Assembly: GCF_008831285.2 (NCBI RefSeq) | Contig: NC_045147.1 | Span: 18,268,854 to 18,332,853, forward strand | Length of the DNA stretch: 64,000 nucleotides | Reading direction: 5' to 3' | Source of the DNA: Nymphaea colorata | Taxonomy: Eukaryota > Streptophyta > Magnoliopsida > Nymphaeales > Nymphaeaceae | Part shown: piece after piece, positions 1 to 12,903 of the stretch | Layout of the letters: each line of letters begins with the position of its first letter | How positions within the stretch are numbered: the stretch's first letter is position 1 | Translations under genes and position numbers: made by a program | The notes under the pieces: model-generated | The model's input: the letters and a program-made list of their open reading frames with translations, nothing else | Told to the model about the DNA's origin: nothing | Database searches by the model: none

Positions 1-2898
1 TGACTGCGGGAGAGTAGGTCTCCCAACCTGTATATAACAAAAATGAGCTGCATGAAACAAATTCCGATGGTGTCTGTGGACTTCCTCTTTACAGGTTTCA
101 CTCGGTCATCCTCATGTGGAAGTGCTCAATATTGTTGACTACTAATCACATTGCATCTGATGAATGTTTTCTCAGTTTGTATAAGAAACAATGTAAAGAT
201 TGATGCACGACCCGCTCAATCTAGTTTTTATTGCTCCTCTCCAGCATCGGTGGTACTGCTCTTTAACTAAAGAAGTTAGTGAGAAGAAGACTAAGAAAAA
301 TTTCAATAGAGAGAACCGTTTGCACGGGCAGAGACACAGACAAAAGGGTATAAGAACGTCAAGTCGAAGGTACGTTGGTGTTCAAGGTGCAGGTCATCGA
401 AACGTCCAAAGAGATGCTTTTTTGCTGAAGGCTGACAAGAACACGCACCTTGGGTAGTGAAGTAACAATAGGTTTCAGCTCATCGAATCTTAAGAACAGC
501 AATGTATCTTATAGGTATTAGACACTTGTGATTTTCTGACAGAGTCACAGGTGCCTTAGTGGTATCTGCGTGAAAACATAGGAGTTGCCATGACAATATA
601 AAGGAACACGGGCAGGTGCATAAAGCATCAAATTGTAGGAGGTCCAGAGATCAAAATCGTATTAGGTCTGCATTTCAAAGCAATGTTAAACCGCCTTTAA
701 CAGAATAAAAAGGTATATGGGAGTGATAGGAAAAAGAGCCACAAAAGAAGCTAAAAAAGAATATGACAAAGATTTGTGAAAGCAGTTATAGAAAGAAAGA
801 AAGAAAGAAATACATCAGCCAGAAATTGAGCCGAACAACATGAATAATCAAGTGAAAGTGAAGACTCTGGTAAGAGAAGCATGAACACACCAGCGGCTTA
901 TTGGAAATAAATGAAGATAGGGGTCCATATAGAACCAGCCCCAATGGTCGGCACGGGCTTCGCAATGGTGCCTGACTGCTTGTACTACTTTGATGGTTTA
1001 CCTGTCCTTTATCTTAGGTTGAAAAGGTGAATAAACACAGAATATGTTCTGTCTAAAAAGAAAAGGTCCCTGCAGGCTTGGAATATGTTCTTGCGCATAA
1101 GCATATTTTAGACAGAATCTGCAGTAATGGCAACCAAAGTGTTTAAACGACGATGATACTTGTATCTTTAACATGCAAGGATTCATTCTTGTCAACTCTC
1201 TCTAAGGCAGTGAGCATGAACGCACTATCATGTAATGTTCCGCCTTCTTCTGTTTGGTCATCTCTCTCTACCTCTCTCTCTCTCTTCTCTTTCTGTCGCT
1301 GTGTGTGTGTTGTTGGGTTGGGGGGAGGGGGGTGGAGTGGGTTGAGCAACTATGAGCATTACTGCGAGTTGTTTGTTCAGTCCAATCAGACAACTAACAG
1401 TTTTGTGGCTCCAATAACAACTTTTCACAAAAATAATTGACAGCTAAAGTTTGATTTCAACATATTTCTTTAAACATGTTAATGTTTGGTTGTTGGATCA
1501 AATTTGACCACACTACTGACACGTTGTCCTCTTAGCCCTTTATTTATTTATTTATTTTTTATCAAAAGCGTCGGAAAACACATCTATTATTCTACAAGTT
1601 CAAATCAGACAGGAAAAATCATGTAGTAGGTGTGTATGCATGTACACATACAATTTGTTCAGAATTTGCTATTGTTCTTTCAAATTTGTTTTGGAAATCC
1701 AAACTTACAAGTCATGATCTATAAAGGTTGTTTATCGTTGAACAACTCTTCAAAATTTGAATTTCTTGGTTCCAAACAATATCGAAGTTGTTTTGGTGAC
1801 TAAAATATCAAGCGCTGAAAAATATATCAAATTTTGTAGGTCTAGAAAAACCTGTTAAGATGAGAACACAATGTAAAGGATTGATTTTGTAGGTTTTTTG
1901 TTATAGTTGAACAAATCTCTTTACCATCAAATTGAGTCCAACCAACCTGGATTCAGGATCCCAACTATATTGTATATACAAACATTAGTATCTTATGTGT
2001 GTTTTACAGAAGGCATGGAGTGTTTATGCCTAGAATTACTTGTGGACAATATTAGCAATAACTTATGGACCAGTTAGCAAATACCACTAAAGCAGAAGAA
2101 ACCTAATATTGGCCATAGCTCAATAAGACTACAACCTGCAGACAAAAGAAAACTTTCAATGTCCTCTTGGATCTTGCCATCACCAAACACCCCCAAAAGA
2201 ATATCACAAGGTCCTTTTACATTGCCCAAGGCAATTATTGCAATTTCATGAATGGTCAAGGCTTTATTATTGTTTGCTTTGCATGCTCTATCTAGGTTAG
2301 GAACTTAGGGCTACAAAAAGTGACATTGAGCCAAAAACATCTGCAGCCTGTGGCTTCTTCATAAGCATACTTCCAGATTAATCTTATGATGTTCTAAACT
2401 ATTTACTAGCAGTAGCATATAATGTGAAATTTCAGACTGCACCTTTCACACCCATTAGGCATTATAGTTACAGCTGCCATGAATCACCAGCCTTTTGCTC
2501 CCATGGTCCAAGTTTTATTGCACCTGGGATGTCTATATAGCTTTGCTATTATGCTAGACTGTCAAATCTCAGAATCCATACAGTTCCATGTTGATCTGGA
2601 TTTGCACGATGGATCAATATTCCTACTCACGTATCCTTCCAAAGGAACTACCAGGCACATTGTTATAGGCACATGACAACCATGTGAGGGTTCTGCAGCA
2701 TTGTCTGGTCAAATTCAAATTATGCATCTATATGCTCTCTTACCTGACCCTGGTAAGATCTCAATAGGTATGTCCAGAAAATGTATCTCCATTAATCCAC
2801 ACAAATTTGTTTTCTGCTGTGATGCTGGTGATCGTGTGAGTTCACTTACAATAACTAAGATCCACAGCTTCAGCTGTGCAGCTCACAGATACAATATG

Positions 2899-2967
2899 AT
2901 AGGTTCAAGGATCAAACTTGCATAGGTTCAAGGATCAAACTTGCATAGGTTCAAGGATCAAACTTGC
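2899..2967. repeat. Three perfect copies of a 23-bp tandem repeat
   Basis: The unit beginning ATAGGTTCAAGGATC occurs at 2899-2921, 2922-2944 and 2945-2967 with no visible mismatch. Perfect identity suggests recent slippage or duplication. A 74-codon open frame runs into the first copies but has no recognisable product. Confidence 0.9.
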
Positions 2968-4142
2968 AGCTGCCTTCCCCTTCTGCATGTTGTTGGCATG
3001 TACAGTAGTTCAACTTCTTTGCTGATGAATTGCTTCAAGCTGGGTTACTTACTAAAAACAAATGGGCGAGACTAGCAAATGAGTGTTTGGGTTCCTTATT
3101 ATCTTTTCATTACATAAATGAAAAAACAATGACAACCAACTCATGGAAATGCCATTTAGACTAATCAAGGTGTCAGTTCATGCACATCCTGAATAGGAGA
3201 AGATGATGGCATTGTGCATAAAGTGCATAACATATGGAATTCTATTGTTCTGTTATATCAACAGAAATATATGGAACTCAGGACAACTTACAAACAGGCA
3301 GTTGATAAATGTCGCATTCTTTGTCCTAGTTCTACCTAGACATCTTGTTCTTTATTTGTGCTTAATAATATCCAAAATATGATCTAATCCTACTGGAAAT
3401 CTTAAGACCCACAAAGATATAATGGACACGTCCTGCACCATCTGCCAAATGTCCATACCTATATGTCTTCTGTGAACCTGTGGTGTTAGAAAAGAAAACT
3501 GCTTGACAATCTGGCAAGGCAGAATCTTGAAAAATAGCAACAAGGATTCCAGAAGCTAGCCACAGCCACAGCCACAAGACAAATAACTAGAACAACATGA
3601 GACCCAAAAGCACAAAGCAGCAAGAAAGCAACCATGATACAATGACTTTGATCCCCATTCCATCAGACATGACAAGCACTGCACCCGAGGGGAGTATCCA
3701 AATGCTTCAGCAGAAGAGTACATTATATTGGTTATTTAATTCCTTGCTGCTACTTCTAGATTAGTTTGCAAGGTTCCATATGCAACTGCTTTGTTTGTTA
3801 TTGGTCAAGACTGGAATAAAGACTAAACCTTAATTACTTTCAATATCATTCATCTTGCAACAACAGGAGACCAAGATCTGTAGAGCTTTGAATTCAAAAG
3901 AAGTAGCACTATGTTAGTGGAGTTTCAGCAACGCTTTTGGGCTTACTTATTACACTTTGAACAAATTTAGCAGAATCTCGTCCTGCATTAATACTTGAAA
4001 ACAAAGAAAAGGAAATTCTCTAACTATGCATTAACGAGACAGATATCATACTCTTTGGATGCACTACCCAAAGAATTTTGATGAATTAATGAAACTATTG
4101 TGCATGACCTCAATACATAAGGCATGAATAAAAAAGAGCAGA

Positions 4143-4181
<39 letters not shown>
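4143..4181. repeat. Compound (TG)n(GA)n microsatellite
   Basis: About ten TG units are followed directly by about ten GA units. The same compound type recurs at 51579-51634, and a C/CA/TA/GA version lies at 9641-9690. Confidence 0.9.
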
Positions 4182-5634
4182 TCATTATTCCTGTATACTC
4201 AAGTAGGAGAGAATGAATTGCAAATGACATTTGTCTACTATTTACAGATTTACTCTATGGGCTGCTAAAGCAAGAGAATGCCAATCGCTAACTATAACAT
4301 CTCTTACAAGCCTTAGTGCATCTAGCTTAACGAAACATGCTAATAAGGTACCAGAAATAATAGACATTTCATATACAACAACTCGATCTAGACACTAATA
4401 ACTGCTATAGACTGTGTTGGTTCAATTACAAATTTACAACCTTTCACATGAAGCCTCCATCAGCAGCAGCTTTTGCATCTGTTTAGGGAGTATCAATAAT
4501 TTCCTGCTTTTTGGTGAACTTCCTCTTTGTTTACACAACATAGGTAATTGATAGAGCTTCTTATGCAGCCATTGGCTCAATTTCATTCCATAAGTACTAC
4601 TTGCATTTGTCTGAAACTCTACAAGGTATGGTCATTACTATAGAGTGACACGACGAAGAAAACAATCCAAGAGGCTTTAACAATAATTAGGATTTCAGTT
4701 CATGGATTTGAGTTATAATCCAGAACATCACTATTGGATTGCAATTGACGATGAAAGTTGGCATACACCATGTATTTGAGTCATTGAATTTTGAATTGAA
4801 GAACAGATGGGAGGGCATTAGAGCATGTTCCCTGATGTTAAGGTAAGTGATGATTTGTTCATGGTTAAAGATGTAAACAACTTGCTTCTTCGACACGATT
4901 ATTTTCTGGTCATAACATTTGGAAGATCGCTCTTTTAATTTTAGGATTCAAGCGAAGACAATGTGAGAGCTAGAAACCTAGACATGAAGAGAAACAACAA
5001 CGTTGTTAACAATTTATCCTTCTTGACAAGCGAAAGGGTTAATGCAGGAAAAAGCAAACAACTATTCATGATTTATGCTACACCTCTGCTTCATGATCAT
5101 ATGGGGTCGTTACTACTCAAAAGTCAAAAGTGTTCAGAAGACAGTTTTCTAGTATGGGATTAGGCCATGCTCTCTTCTGTACACCTTTCCTAGACAAAGT
5201 ACCATGTCTATACCACCTGGTTATTGTCTTTTAAAGCAATGAAATGTAGTTACTCAAGATTCTGAATAGCAGAAGGGAAACATGCTTTTATGATACTCTC
5301 TTTATTTCGAGATAACAAGGACGACGTCTACTATTGCGGGCATTGGCATCTGCTGCATTACACAAGCGTGCTAGTCCTTGCGTCTGTTTTGCCCGTGATC
5401 CTACGTCGTCACTCTGACTCTTCTAGGCGAAACATTCTTGAAAACAATCAGGGGTTACGAATTCCATTCTTTGGTTATTCATCTTCAGAACTAATATACA
5501 CTGAGAACTTGTTCACCGAACTCTCAAACAGAAAAGAACAATCTTACCATTCGATGTAAGTTCTATTATCGAAGAATTACAGACAGACAGAGAGCACATT
5601 ACAAAAGAGGCATAAGCATATATTTGATACCTCT

Positions 5635-6267
5635 TCATTGAATGAAGTACCCGGAGAGGAAGAGTACAAAGAAGAAGATCAAGGACCCATAGATTAACAC
5701 GGCCTTCTGCCCGGACGTCAGGGAATTCCCGCCAAGCCCGAACTGCTGGTTCTCAGCGAACCCCGCGATCTCCACGCTCTTGTTGTCGAAGAAGGACTTA
5801 GCCGCCCCGCAGGTGGGGCATCTCCAATCGTCCGGCAGCTTCGCGAATTCGAGCCCCGGCGGAATTGGGTAGGAAGGATCCCCGATTTTCTCATTGTATT
5901 TGTACCCGCAGGACCTGCATTCGTGTATCCCGGTGTTCAGTACAGCGAATTTCTCCTCTAATCTACGCTTGGCGGCCTCTTTGATTGCCTCCTCCTCGTC
6001 CGTCTCTGGAGTCTCGCCTGGTTCTCCGACGCCGTCAGTGGATTCCGGCAAAGATGAGGTGTTTTCTGAGACGGGTTTGTCTTCTTTGCTGATGTTAAGG
6101 GACATGCAGATGACTTGCCTTCCAAGGGAAATGGGCTTTGAGGAGGGGAGATGGGGTCTTCTGCAAAGAGTGGGAGTGAAAATGGGTTGGGGTACCCTTG
6201 AAGACAGGAACTCCCTTGTATGGAGCTGGAAATAGAGAGCTGTTGATCCACCTGCCGATAACGCCAT
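5635..6267 (-). CDS. RBD1: Plastid rubredoxin-like protein (RBD1 type), membrane-anchored
   Basis: A single-exon gene for 210 residues. Residues 1 to about 55 look like a chloroplast transit peptide: basic, Ser/Pro-rich and poor in acidic residues. An acidic linker (about 60-110) follows, then a rubredoxin domain with two metal knuckles, Cys117-x2-Cys120 (CRSCGYKY) and Cys150-x2-Cys153 (DDWRCPTCG), which would bind one iron. Residues 189-208 form a C-terminal transmembrane helix. This order (transit peptide, rubredoxin, one C-terminal helix) matches RBD1, the thylakoid rubredoxin known to be needed for photosystem II assembly. I chose the ATG at 6265-6267. An in-frame ATG at 6397-6399 would add 44 residues that do not resemble a transit peptide. 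The frame is intact and all four cysteines are present. The plastid rubredoxin ENH1 is less likely because no PDZ domain is visible. Confidence 0.9.
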   Translation of the reverse strand: MALSAGGSTALYFQLHTREFLSSRVPQPIFTPTLCRRPHLPSSKPISLGRQVICMSLNISKEDKPVSENTSSLPESTDGVGEPGETPETDEEEAIKEAAKRRLEEKFAVLNTGIHECRSCGYKYNEKIGDPSYPIPPGLEFAKLPDDWRCPTCGAAKSFFDNKSVEIAGFAENQQFGLGGNSLTSGQKAVLIYGSLIFFFVLFLSGYFIQ

Positions 6268-7969
6268 CTTCAGTGGGATTTTTCTCTTACTCAGGAGACG
6301 GAGAAACAAAGGGAGAAGGGGCGGAATCAACTCCCACGACTTCCTATCGTGTTTCCTCTTATGCCATGGTTGAACGGAGATGCGGAGAGCAGAGAGCATA
6401 TGCTTCTTGTCATGGCAATGAATCGGATAAGATGGTTTCTACGTGTTGTTGGTTGCTTGTGGTCTACACGTACGAACGGGAAGAATCAAATCGGATACTT
6501 CCCCTTCATCTTTTCCCATAATTTTTTCTTTTTATGGAAGAACTTGTGGTCGCAAATGCGGGATCTCCCGCCCTGCTCCTGTGGGGAAAACTTTCGTGGG
6601 ACAATAAACTTTTTAACCGTTTCCAACCAAGCACAGTGAAAACTCTTTTCAGTGGAAAGTTGTAAGGGTTTCTGGTGGGTGTTAGCCAGAAAATTTTTTC
6701 AGAGGGACACTTGTTCACAAATAGAAATAAAGAAACATTGAGGGACTCCATCACTGCCCATATATTGCTCTACCACTAGTGTCTGCAAATTGCGGTGGCT
6801 AATCTGTTGCATGGAACTCGGCTGCAAATGGTTCGATTTTTCTCAGGCATTCCACTCAGAATTTCAAGTTTGGATCATTATTTTCCACTTATCACAGATT
6901 ACACTGAGATTCATATATGATCTTGATTGCACTCGGGTTTTTCAACCTCATCGGTCCCCATCCTCCAGTTACAGTGAAGTTGGAGATTTCTTCTGATAAT
7001 CATTCTCAAAATTTGACAAAATTATTCTTGCAATGGGGAGTAAGCAAGCAAACGTGCCAATCTCATGTATTTGAGAAAAAAAAAATTCATTGCCATGATC
7101 GTCATCATCATCACTGAGCAATGTGGATTGAGCACTGTGGCATCAACCACGTGAATCACGATGCTTCGGCAACTTTCCCCTCTCTCCCACAGCCTTTCAT
7201 TGTCAACAAGAACTTGTTCCCCATGACTAGATTTTGTTATCTATTGTTTTCAGAAGAGCCAATTGGCAGTGCTTTGCATGTGCTAGAGTTTCAATGTCAA
7301 GAAAGAGAAGGAAATTGTGTTTGCAAGGAGACGAAAGTTGGTCCTCACCAGGGACAAGACAAATTTTCATCGCTCTAAAAGCACATGCGTTCCATCACTT
7401 TAACTGCTCGCTAGTTCCAAATATGCATAGGCAATGCTATCATATCATTTGATGCAACTATCCCAAAATCGTCTGCTTAGATGTCGAAAAGGACATAGCT
7501 TGAATTACTTTAAACTGTATCAATGAACTTTTTGGTACTAAAAGTGCCCGCCCTTTTCATAGTGAATTGAAAAAGAGTCGATCATAATTGATACAACATT
7601 ATTGAACTCAAGAGCAATGTTGTCAAGATTTGTTTCCGAACTATACATATCATTACTTATTGACCTATATCAACCTTATTTTATTAAACAAACTTAATAA
7701 ATAATCTTTGTCAATACATTATATGGTAGTCCTAACTTCTGAGTTCTTTTAGGTATGATATGTAGGAGACCCATCTGGTTACAGCATTTGTATTGAGTTG
7801 AAAATCAGAGATAAGCAATCTAAAGATCCTTGAAGTGGTTAGTACAATAGACATGGTGGATACTAGTAGTTTGTCAGTTTCTAGTGCGAATTATCAAGAC
7901 ATCAACCTTATGTTCTGCAAAATGGAAGATACCATTATGCAAGTTGAAGCATAGCAAAGGCGATACCTC

Positions 7970-8102
7970 GAAACACCAAAACCAAACATGATTTCTTGAG
8001 AAAATAGGTAGAAAGGTGTGGACTTCGGCCATCTTGTTGAAACACCGAAACTAAACCTGATTGCTAGGGGAATAGGTAGAAAGGTAGGGTCCTTGAACAT
8101 CT
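7970..8102. repeat. Two diverged tandem copies, period about 69 bp
   Basis: GAAACACCAAAACCAAACATGA starts the first copy (about 7970) and a close variant starts the second (about 8039). Both carry AATAGGTAGAAAGGT in the middle and end near a CATCTT motif. The divergence indicates an old duplication. Confidence 0.75.
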
Positions 8103-8488
8103 TATCTTATTAGTGGTAGGATGAAATATTCATCCTGCTAACTAATAAATAATTACCAAAAAGATGGTTTCCCAAGAGCTGACTTGATTGCTTTGCAGTT
8201 CAAATGCAATCATGAAATCTTTTAATGGGGTATCCTTTTTCTCTTATATATAAGACAATTTATTCTTCATGTGCAACGAAAAGTTTCCATCTTACAAGAA
8301 CATAAATGACTAGAAGTAAAAGTATGCAGGTTATTGTAAAAAAACGTACGTACTCTTTCGCATCTAAATCTTTATGTTGGAGGAGGTAAGAACAGTGTGT
8401 CCGTTCCTTTCTGTCAAACAAGCTCCACAAAGACTCTGTGAATTGGTGGCAAACGTTTGTACACTTAGAATAAGCAGGCAGAGTTAAG

Positions 8489-8668
8489 GTTTTGAATAAT
8501 TTTTTAATATATCATGCCCACATTGGCCCCAAATAGGCGTTAGAAAAATAATCTAAAAGTTTTGAATAATTTTTTAATATATCATGCCTATTGGCAGTGC
8601 ACATTGACCCCAAATAGGCATTAGAAAAATAATCTTAAAGTTTTGAATTTTTTTTTAATATATCCTGC
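8489..8668. repeat. Tandem repeat of 70-81 bp, two full copies and a partial third
   Basis: The unit begins TTTTGAATAATTTTTTAATA, continues with ATATATCATGCC and CCCCAAATAGGC, and ends TTAGAAAAATAATCT. The second copy has an 11-12 bp insertion (TATTGGCAGTGC). The third copy covers only the first 30 bases or so. The unit is AT-rich with no coding potential. Confidence 0.85.
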
Positions 8669-9640
8669 CGGTCAGCGGACATGGGCCGATCCGCTTCCGA
8701 TACCCGAGTACCTGACTTTTGAAGTGGGGTGTATCGGTTTACATAGTGCATCGACAAGCAACCGATACGATTTGTATCGGTTTATAGAATCCCACACACA
8801 TCGGACATAGTTCGTTTTTCAATTCAAGCCGATTCGAGCAGTTGAATTCGATGGTTAGGAGCACCTTAGTTGTTCTTTTGGGTGCGCTCATGTGACGTAG
8901 ACGAGTTTCAAAGTTCAAGAAACGTGATTACTTGTTACCTCCAAGCCGGACCTCAAATTGATTGGATATTTTCTTACGTCCATATATTTTTCAAGTCGTC
9001 AGAAGTCGACATCAAAATATGACTGCATGGTTGACAATAGGAACTGATTGTTATTGTTTCATGAATCTGTTCTAAAAGTAAAAGTTACGAAAATATGTAT
9101 AAGATATTATGTTATAATGTTTCATGAATCTTTTTGAAACTTTAAGGTAAATTCATGGAATTGTAATAACCTGTTAGTGTTGTCAAACAAGTAGGAAGTG
9201 TTTAGACAAAAGAACAATGTATAAGTATCTCATGAATCTATTTTAAAAATTAGACTAATTCATAGAACAATGTGTTCTAATTTTAAATGAACCTGTCCTA
9301 ATCTATGAGGTAGCTTAGTGGAACATTTACATAGTGTTCTTTTGTTCAAACACTTTCATAGGACTCGTTTGGCAAATAGAAAAGTTACAAACTGTTTATG
9401 AATATGGCTCCAAGACAAACAAAGCCTTAGAGATCTATTGGCATCTGGACAAAAACTGAATTTGGGTTTGGTAAAAAATGATCCACTTATAGTTTTATGC
9501 GCAATTAACAGTTTTTTACTTGAGATATAAAACGTGGGGCTTGCGTTTGATTCGGCCCTGGCTTGTTGAACAATTCAAATTAATGATGGAAAATGTTGGT
9601 CAATGACTATTAAGCATAGAAAATGATCTCATTAATAGCA

Positions 9641-9690
9641 GACCCCCCCCCCACACACACACATATATATATATAGAGAGAGAGAGAGAA
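9641..9690. repeat. Compound microsatellite C9/(CA)n/(TA)n/(GA)n
   Basis: A run of Cs passes directly into CA, TA and GA dinucleotide repeats. It is a simple-sequence tract with no gene association. Confidence 0.85.
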
Positions 9691-10502
9691 ATTGAATGGT
9701 AATTTTGGTTTTTAAAATCATCCAACCATCTAATAAGGATCATCTGATCCAACATCCAGGATGGTTTAGAAAAAAACAAGGAGAAAAAAATGAACAATGT
9801 TCTTGTTATATAATATTAGTTTACACATTTTTCTTTTTGTTTTTTTCTCAACAATTCATCAATTGGATGACTGAGTGATCTAAAAAAACTTGAGTCACCA
9901 TTCAATCATATATATATTTCTCAAAACTGAAAGGTAGAGATCTAATTCTAGCATCAAAATGTAGTTTATAAATGCTTGTACTTGGCTTCGATGATGCCAA
10001 AACCCAATCAAATATCTGGTTTTAGTGCCAAAACAAGAGGTTGATCGAGGTTTAGTGTCATCCAAATGGGCCATGAGTAAGACATTGATTGCTTAGCATT
10101 GTGAAGAAAGGGAAAATTCTAGCCGAAAGTAAGATGACTTTTTGAGCATGGGCTAGAACACATTCAGGCCGACTTTCAGGAAAGCTTATGTTGCGTGCTG
10201 CAGCTCTCATCCTTGCCTCCTCGCTCGTGGCACAAATAGTTCGCGAACTTTATGTGCAAAAAATCAAAGAGAAAGGAAATTATGGTCGTGAAATAACTGG
10301 ATATAAAGAGCATAGTTTTGACTTCGAATAAAGAGAATGAAAGCGAGAGTGGAATGTGGCAAATGCTATTGTACTTTTTCTCCAAGGATGTTGTGATAAA
10401 GCTGTAACTAGAAACATTGCATTGCTCGCATTTGAGATATGTGAGTAAAGCTGGGGGTAGGTAATCGGACAGGCTTTTGCTGGTTCGATAACTTTTTGCA
10501 AT

Positions 10503-10601
10503 CAGGGGTGAAGTCAGAAATTTTTCATGAGGAGAGCCGAATTATAGTTTCAAAATTTTGGGGCTAGGGCCCTTACCAGCCCTCCCTTGGCTCCGCCCAT
10601 G
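10503..10601. mobile_element. Short hAT-like non-autonomous element (degraded)
   Basis: The left end reads CAGGGGTGAAGTCAGAAATT and the right end, read inward on the minus strand, CATGGGCGGAGCCAAGG. These are the same diverged terminal inverted repeats seen in the elements at 26286, 30029 and 44497. The flanking octamers (TTTGCAAT and TCTGAATT) agree at only five of eight positions, so the target duplication is eroded. Only 99 bp remain and nothing is encoded. Confidence 0.55.
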
Positions 10602-12091
10602 TCTGAATTTGGGCACGGGCTCGGGCTTCGGACATGTTGGATACGGATTTTGTATCGGGTTGGGCAGCCCTTAATTTGAGGAAATTTCAAGATAAGGGAG
10701 ATGTATCAACTTATTTCAGCTTAGACATTCATTTTCTTTTTGGTTTCCTGGATAGTCTTAGTCACATAAGAGTGGGTCCTGAACCGAATCTAAAGCACCG
10801 GCGTATGATTTGGGTTGGAACCGAATCTAACGACATGGAAGAGATGGATCAAGATAGAAAAGCCATATTCACAAATAAATGCTCGTTCAAATTGGATATT
10901 CGACCTCCACCAAGTTTGAGCCGATCTGAAACCTTGGTCCAAATTCGAACAAAAGACAAACTCAAAAAATTTAAATGCAGTTCAAATGCATTGATGGCCT
11001 TCTTGTGATGATCCAAACCCAAGAACCATAGCCGGCTTCAAGTTTAAGATCTTCATATAAATGGCTTCAATATTCTTCGTCTTTTCTGCTGTCTCCAGAG
11101 ACCCACAGCGCCCGATTTCTAATGCATTTAAATTCTCACCGTTTGGTATGTTACTTATTATTACGGATACGTCACAATCACGAACAAGCCGTTGCTAAGA
11201 GCGTCTTACTTTGGTCATTTTACAAAACAAAACCAAAGTTTCAGCTAAAATAATAAAGATACCAACCAGATGAATCATGAATGATTTTTTTTCTTTTTTT
11301 ATTAGTAACCCGGATTGGTGAAAATTTGTTTTTATTTTTTAACGAGTTGTGAAAATTTGATTTGTTTATTTGGGCGACACAGCTAAAATCAATTTTTTTT
11401 ATGAATAATTTTAAGGATTTCAATCATTTTTACAAGATTAAGCCTTGTCAAGATTGGGTCTTCGTCAAATATATCACGTTGAGGATACTCAAGCACCCAA
11501 AAAACATGATTCTGAAAGAAAAATCAGGTTTTGAACCGATCTTTTAGGATGTCGTAGGCTCAACTTTGGCAAAATCAAATACTTTCACAAAATCAATTCT
11601 CTTGAACCCAAACGCTATCTTTTAACGCAATCAGCCGTTTTAAGCAATCTTGCGTTTCAATTCAAGTGGCGAGACAAAAAATCGGTGGTCATATTTTTTC
11701 AAAGAAAGCGTCTTAGTTTTTGAGAGAGGGAGGGAGGGAGGGTTAACCAACCCTGAAGACATGTTGGCTTGACCCGGAATTTCCTGCCCCTCGCACTCGC
11801 ACCTTCCCCCAGTGGACTTGACCCAGAACAGGCCCTCGACCTAACCCTAAGCCCGCAAAGCCCTTCATCTCCGTCATCCAACGGCCAGGGTTTCTCCGTC
11901 CCTTCTCGTGTGGGCCCACCCCACCATGTAGAGAATTAGTAAGGTGGGTCCGGGGACATATCCAAGTGGGCTTGGCCACCCAGAGCAATTTATTGGGAGG
12001 GGGGGTGGGTTCGGAAAAATTAGGCCTGACAGACTGGCCTAGTTTAGGTAGGGCTAGGGGTTCGGGCCCGAGGTTTGGGACCTAACCCGTA

Positions 12092-12775
12092 GGGCCCACG
12101 TGCCCTGGGTTGCGTTTAGGGATCGCTCCTCAGCTCGGCCCATGGCATGTTTATCTCCTCCTCCACTCCATAGCTGGCAGGTTTGACCGACTACACCTCA
12201 CCCCAGGTCACGCCATCCGTTTGGCCGCCCCCTCTTCATGCACGCGATGCGTATGTACCGGCGTTCCGGGACTACTTCATGAAAGGACTCCTTCCTCTGC
12301 CGCTGAGGTGTTGGTATTGTGCTCCTCCCGGCCCACATGGCAACTGAAATGGGTCTGGATATATCCAATTACTGACGGCTTCCCGAAAATCACCTTATTT
12401 ATTGATTTTGTAAATTTAAAAACGATTTTAAAACACTGCAAATTGATTTATAAAATAAAAGAAAATTCGACCCGTTCTACCAGCCCAGCCATAGAAGGGA
12501 TTGGAAGAAAAGATTTAGGTTTGGAGCCGGGCCGTGATCCAAGACCCGGAATACGGACCTTATCTCCAAGCGGCGGCCTCGTCGTACATACTGCATACGC
12601 ATCCAGAGAAGCGTAGCCGTATTAGTTTATTGGAGGCCATTGACTCACTATTCGAATCTGACCAAAAATCCCAGGGGGACCGTCGGAGTCATTCTTGGGG
12701 TGGGCCGAGGGCGTTTTCGACGTTTCGGTACGCGCGTGCCATCGCAACGAAACGACTGGCCTCCATTTATAAAAT
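12092..12775 (+). promoter_or_regulatory. Promoter region of the GeBP-like gene
   Basis: A TTTATAAAAT TATA box lies at 12766-12775, 129 bp before the start codon. It predicts transcription from about 12800 and a 5' UTR of about 100 bases. Further upstream are a GGGCCC motif next to a CACGTG G-box (12092-12102) and a TGGGCC site-II-type element (12701-12706). The region is much richer in G+C than the neighbouring spacers. Transcription-factor use of these sites is inferred from motif match only. Confidence 0.55.
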
Positions 12776-12903
12776 GTCCGGCTTTGGGCGCCCTCGCCCG
12801 CATTCGAAAAGGCGCCCGTGAGACGGTCGAGGCGGAGAAAGAGAGAGACGCAAGGACGAGGCCGCTGGAGAGTTAGGAGAGAAAAAGTTGCGTGATTCCG
12901 AAG

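Larger units (their letters stand above)
1..5634. other. Spacer without a supportable gene
   Basis: No known protein family is recognisable on either strand. Open frames are short (at most about 90 codons), mostly lack good start context and do not link through splice sites I could defend. The stretch holds an (AAAG)n run near 791-812, CT/TG-rich low-complexity sequence around 1260-1335, a three-copy 23-bp tandem repeat at 2899-2967 and a TG/GA compound microsatellite at 4143-4181. Unannotated exons or non-coding transcripts cannot be excluded by eye. Confidence 0.5.
6268..12091. other. Spacer with tandem repeats and a short DNA-transposon remnant
   Basis: The first few hundred bases must hold the RBD1 5' UTR and promoter; a CCATAAAAAG-like TATA candidate lies on the minus strand near 6523-6532. 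The rest is AT-rich and contains tandem repeats at 7970-8102 and 8489-8668, a compound microsatellite at 9641-9690 and a hAT-like fragment at 10503-10601. The longest open frame (10634-11008, plus, 124 codons) has no recognisable domain and lies just after the transposon fragment. Confidence 0.5.

Noticed and set aside
6268-6399. In-frame 44-residue N-terminal extension of the rubredoxin gene
   Set aside because: The extension does not look like a transit peptide, while the ATG at 6265-6267 starts a typical one.
8489-8668. Possible CRISPR-like direct repeats
   Set aside because: Units are adjacent tandem copies with no unique spacers, in a plant genome.
10634-11008. 124-codon plus-strand frame as a gene
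   Set aside because: No domain is recognised and it lies just after a hAT-like remnant; composition does not differ from the spacer.
12110-12616. 168-codon plus-strand frame before the GeBP-like gene
   Set aside because: It begins with TTG, has no recognisable domain and lies in the GC-rich promoter region.
12892-12903. GTG start four codons upstream of the GeBP-like ATG
   Set aside because: A non-ATG start is unnecessary in a plant nuclear gene; the ATG at 12904 follows a plausible leader.
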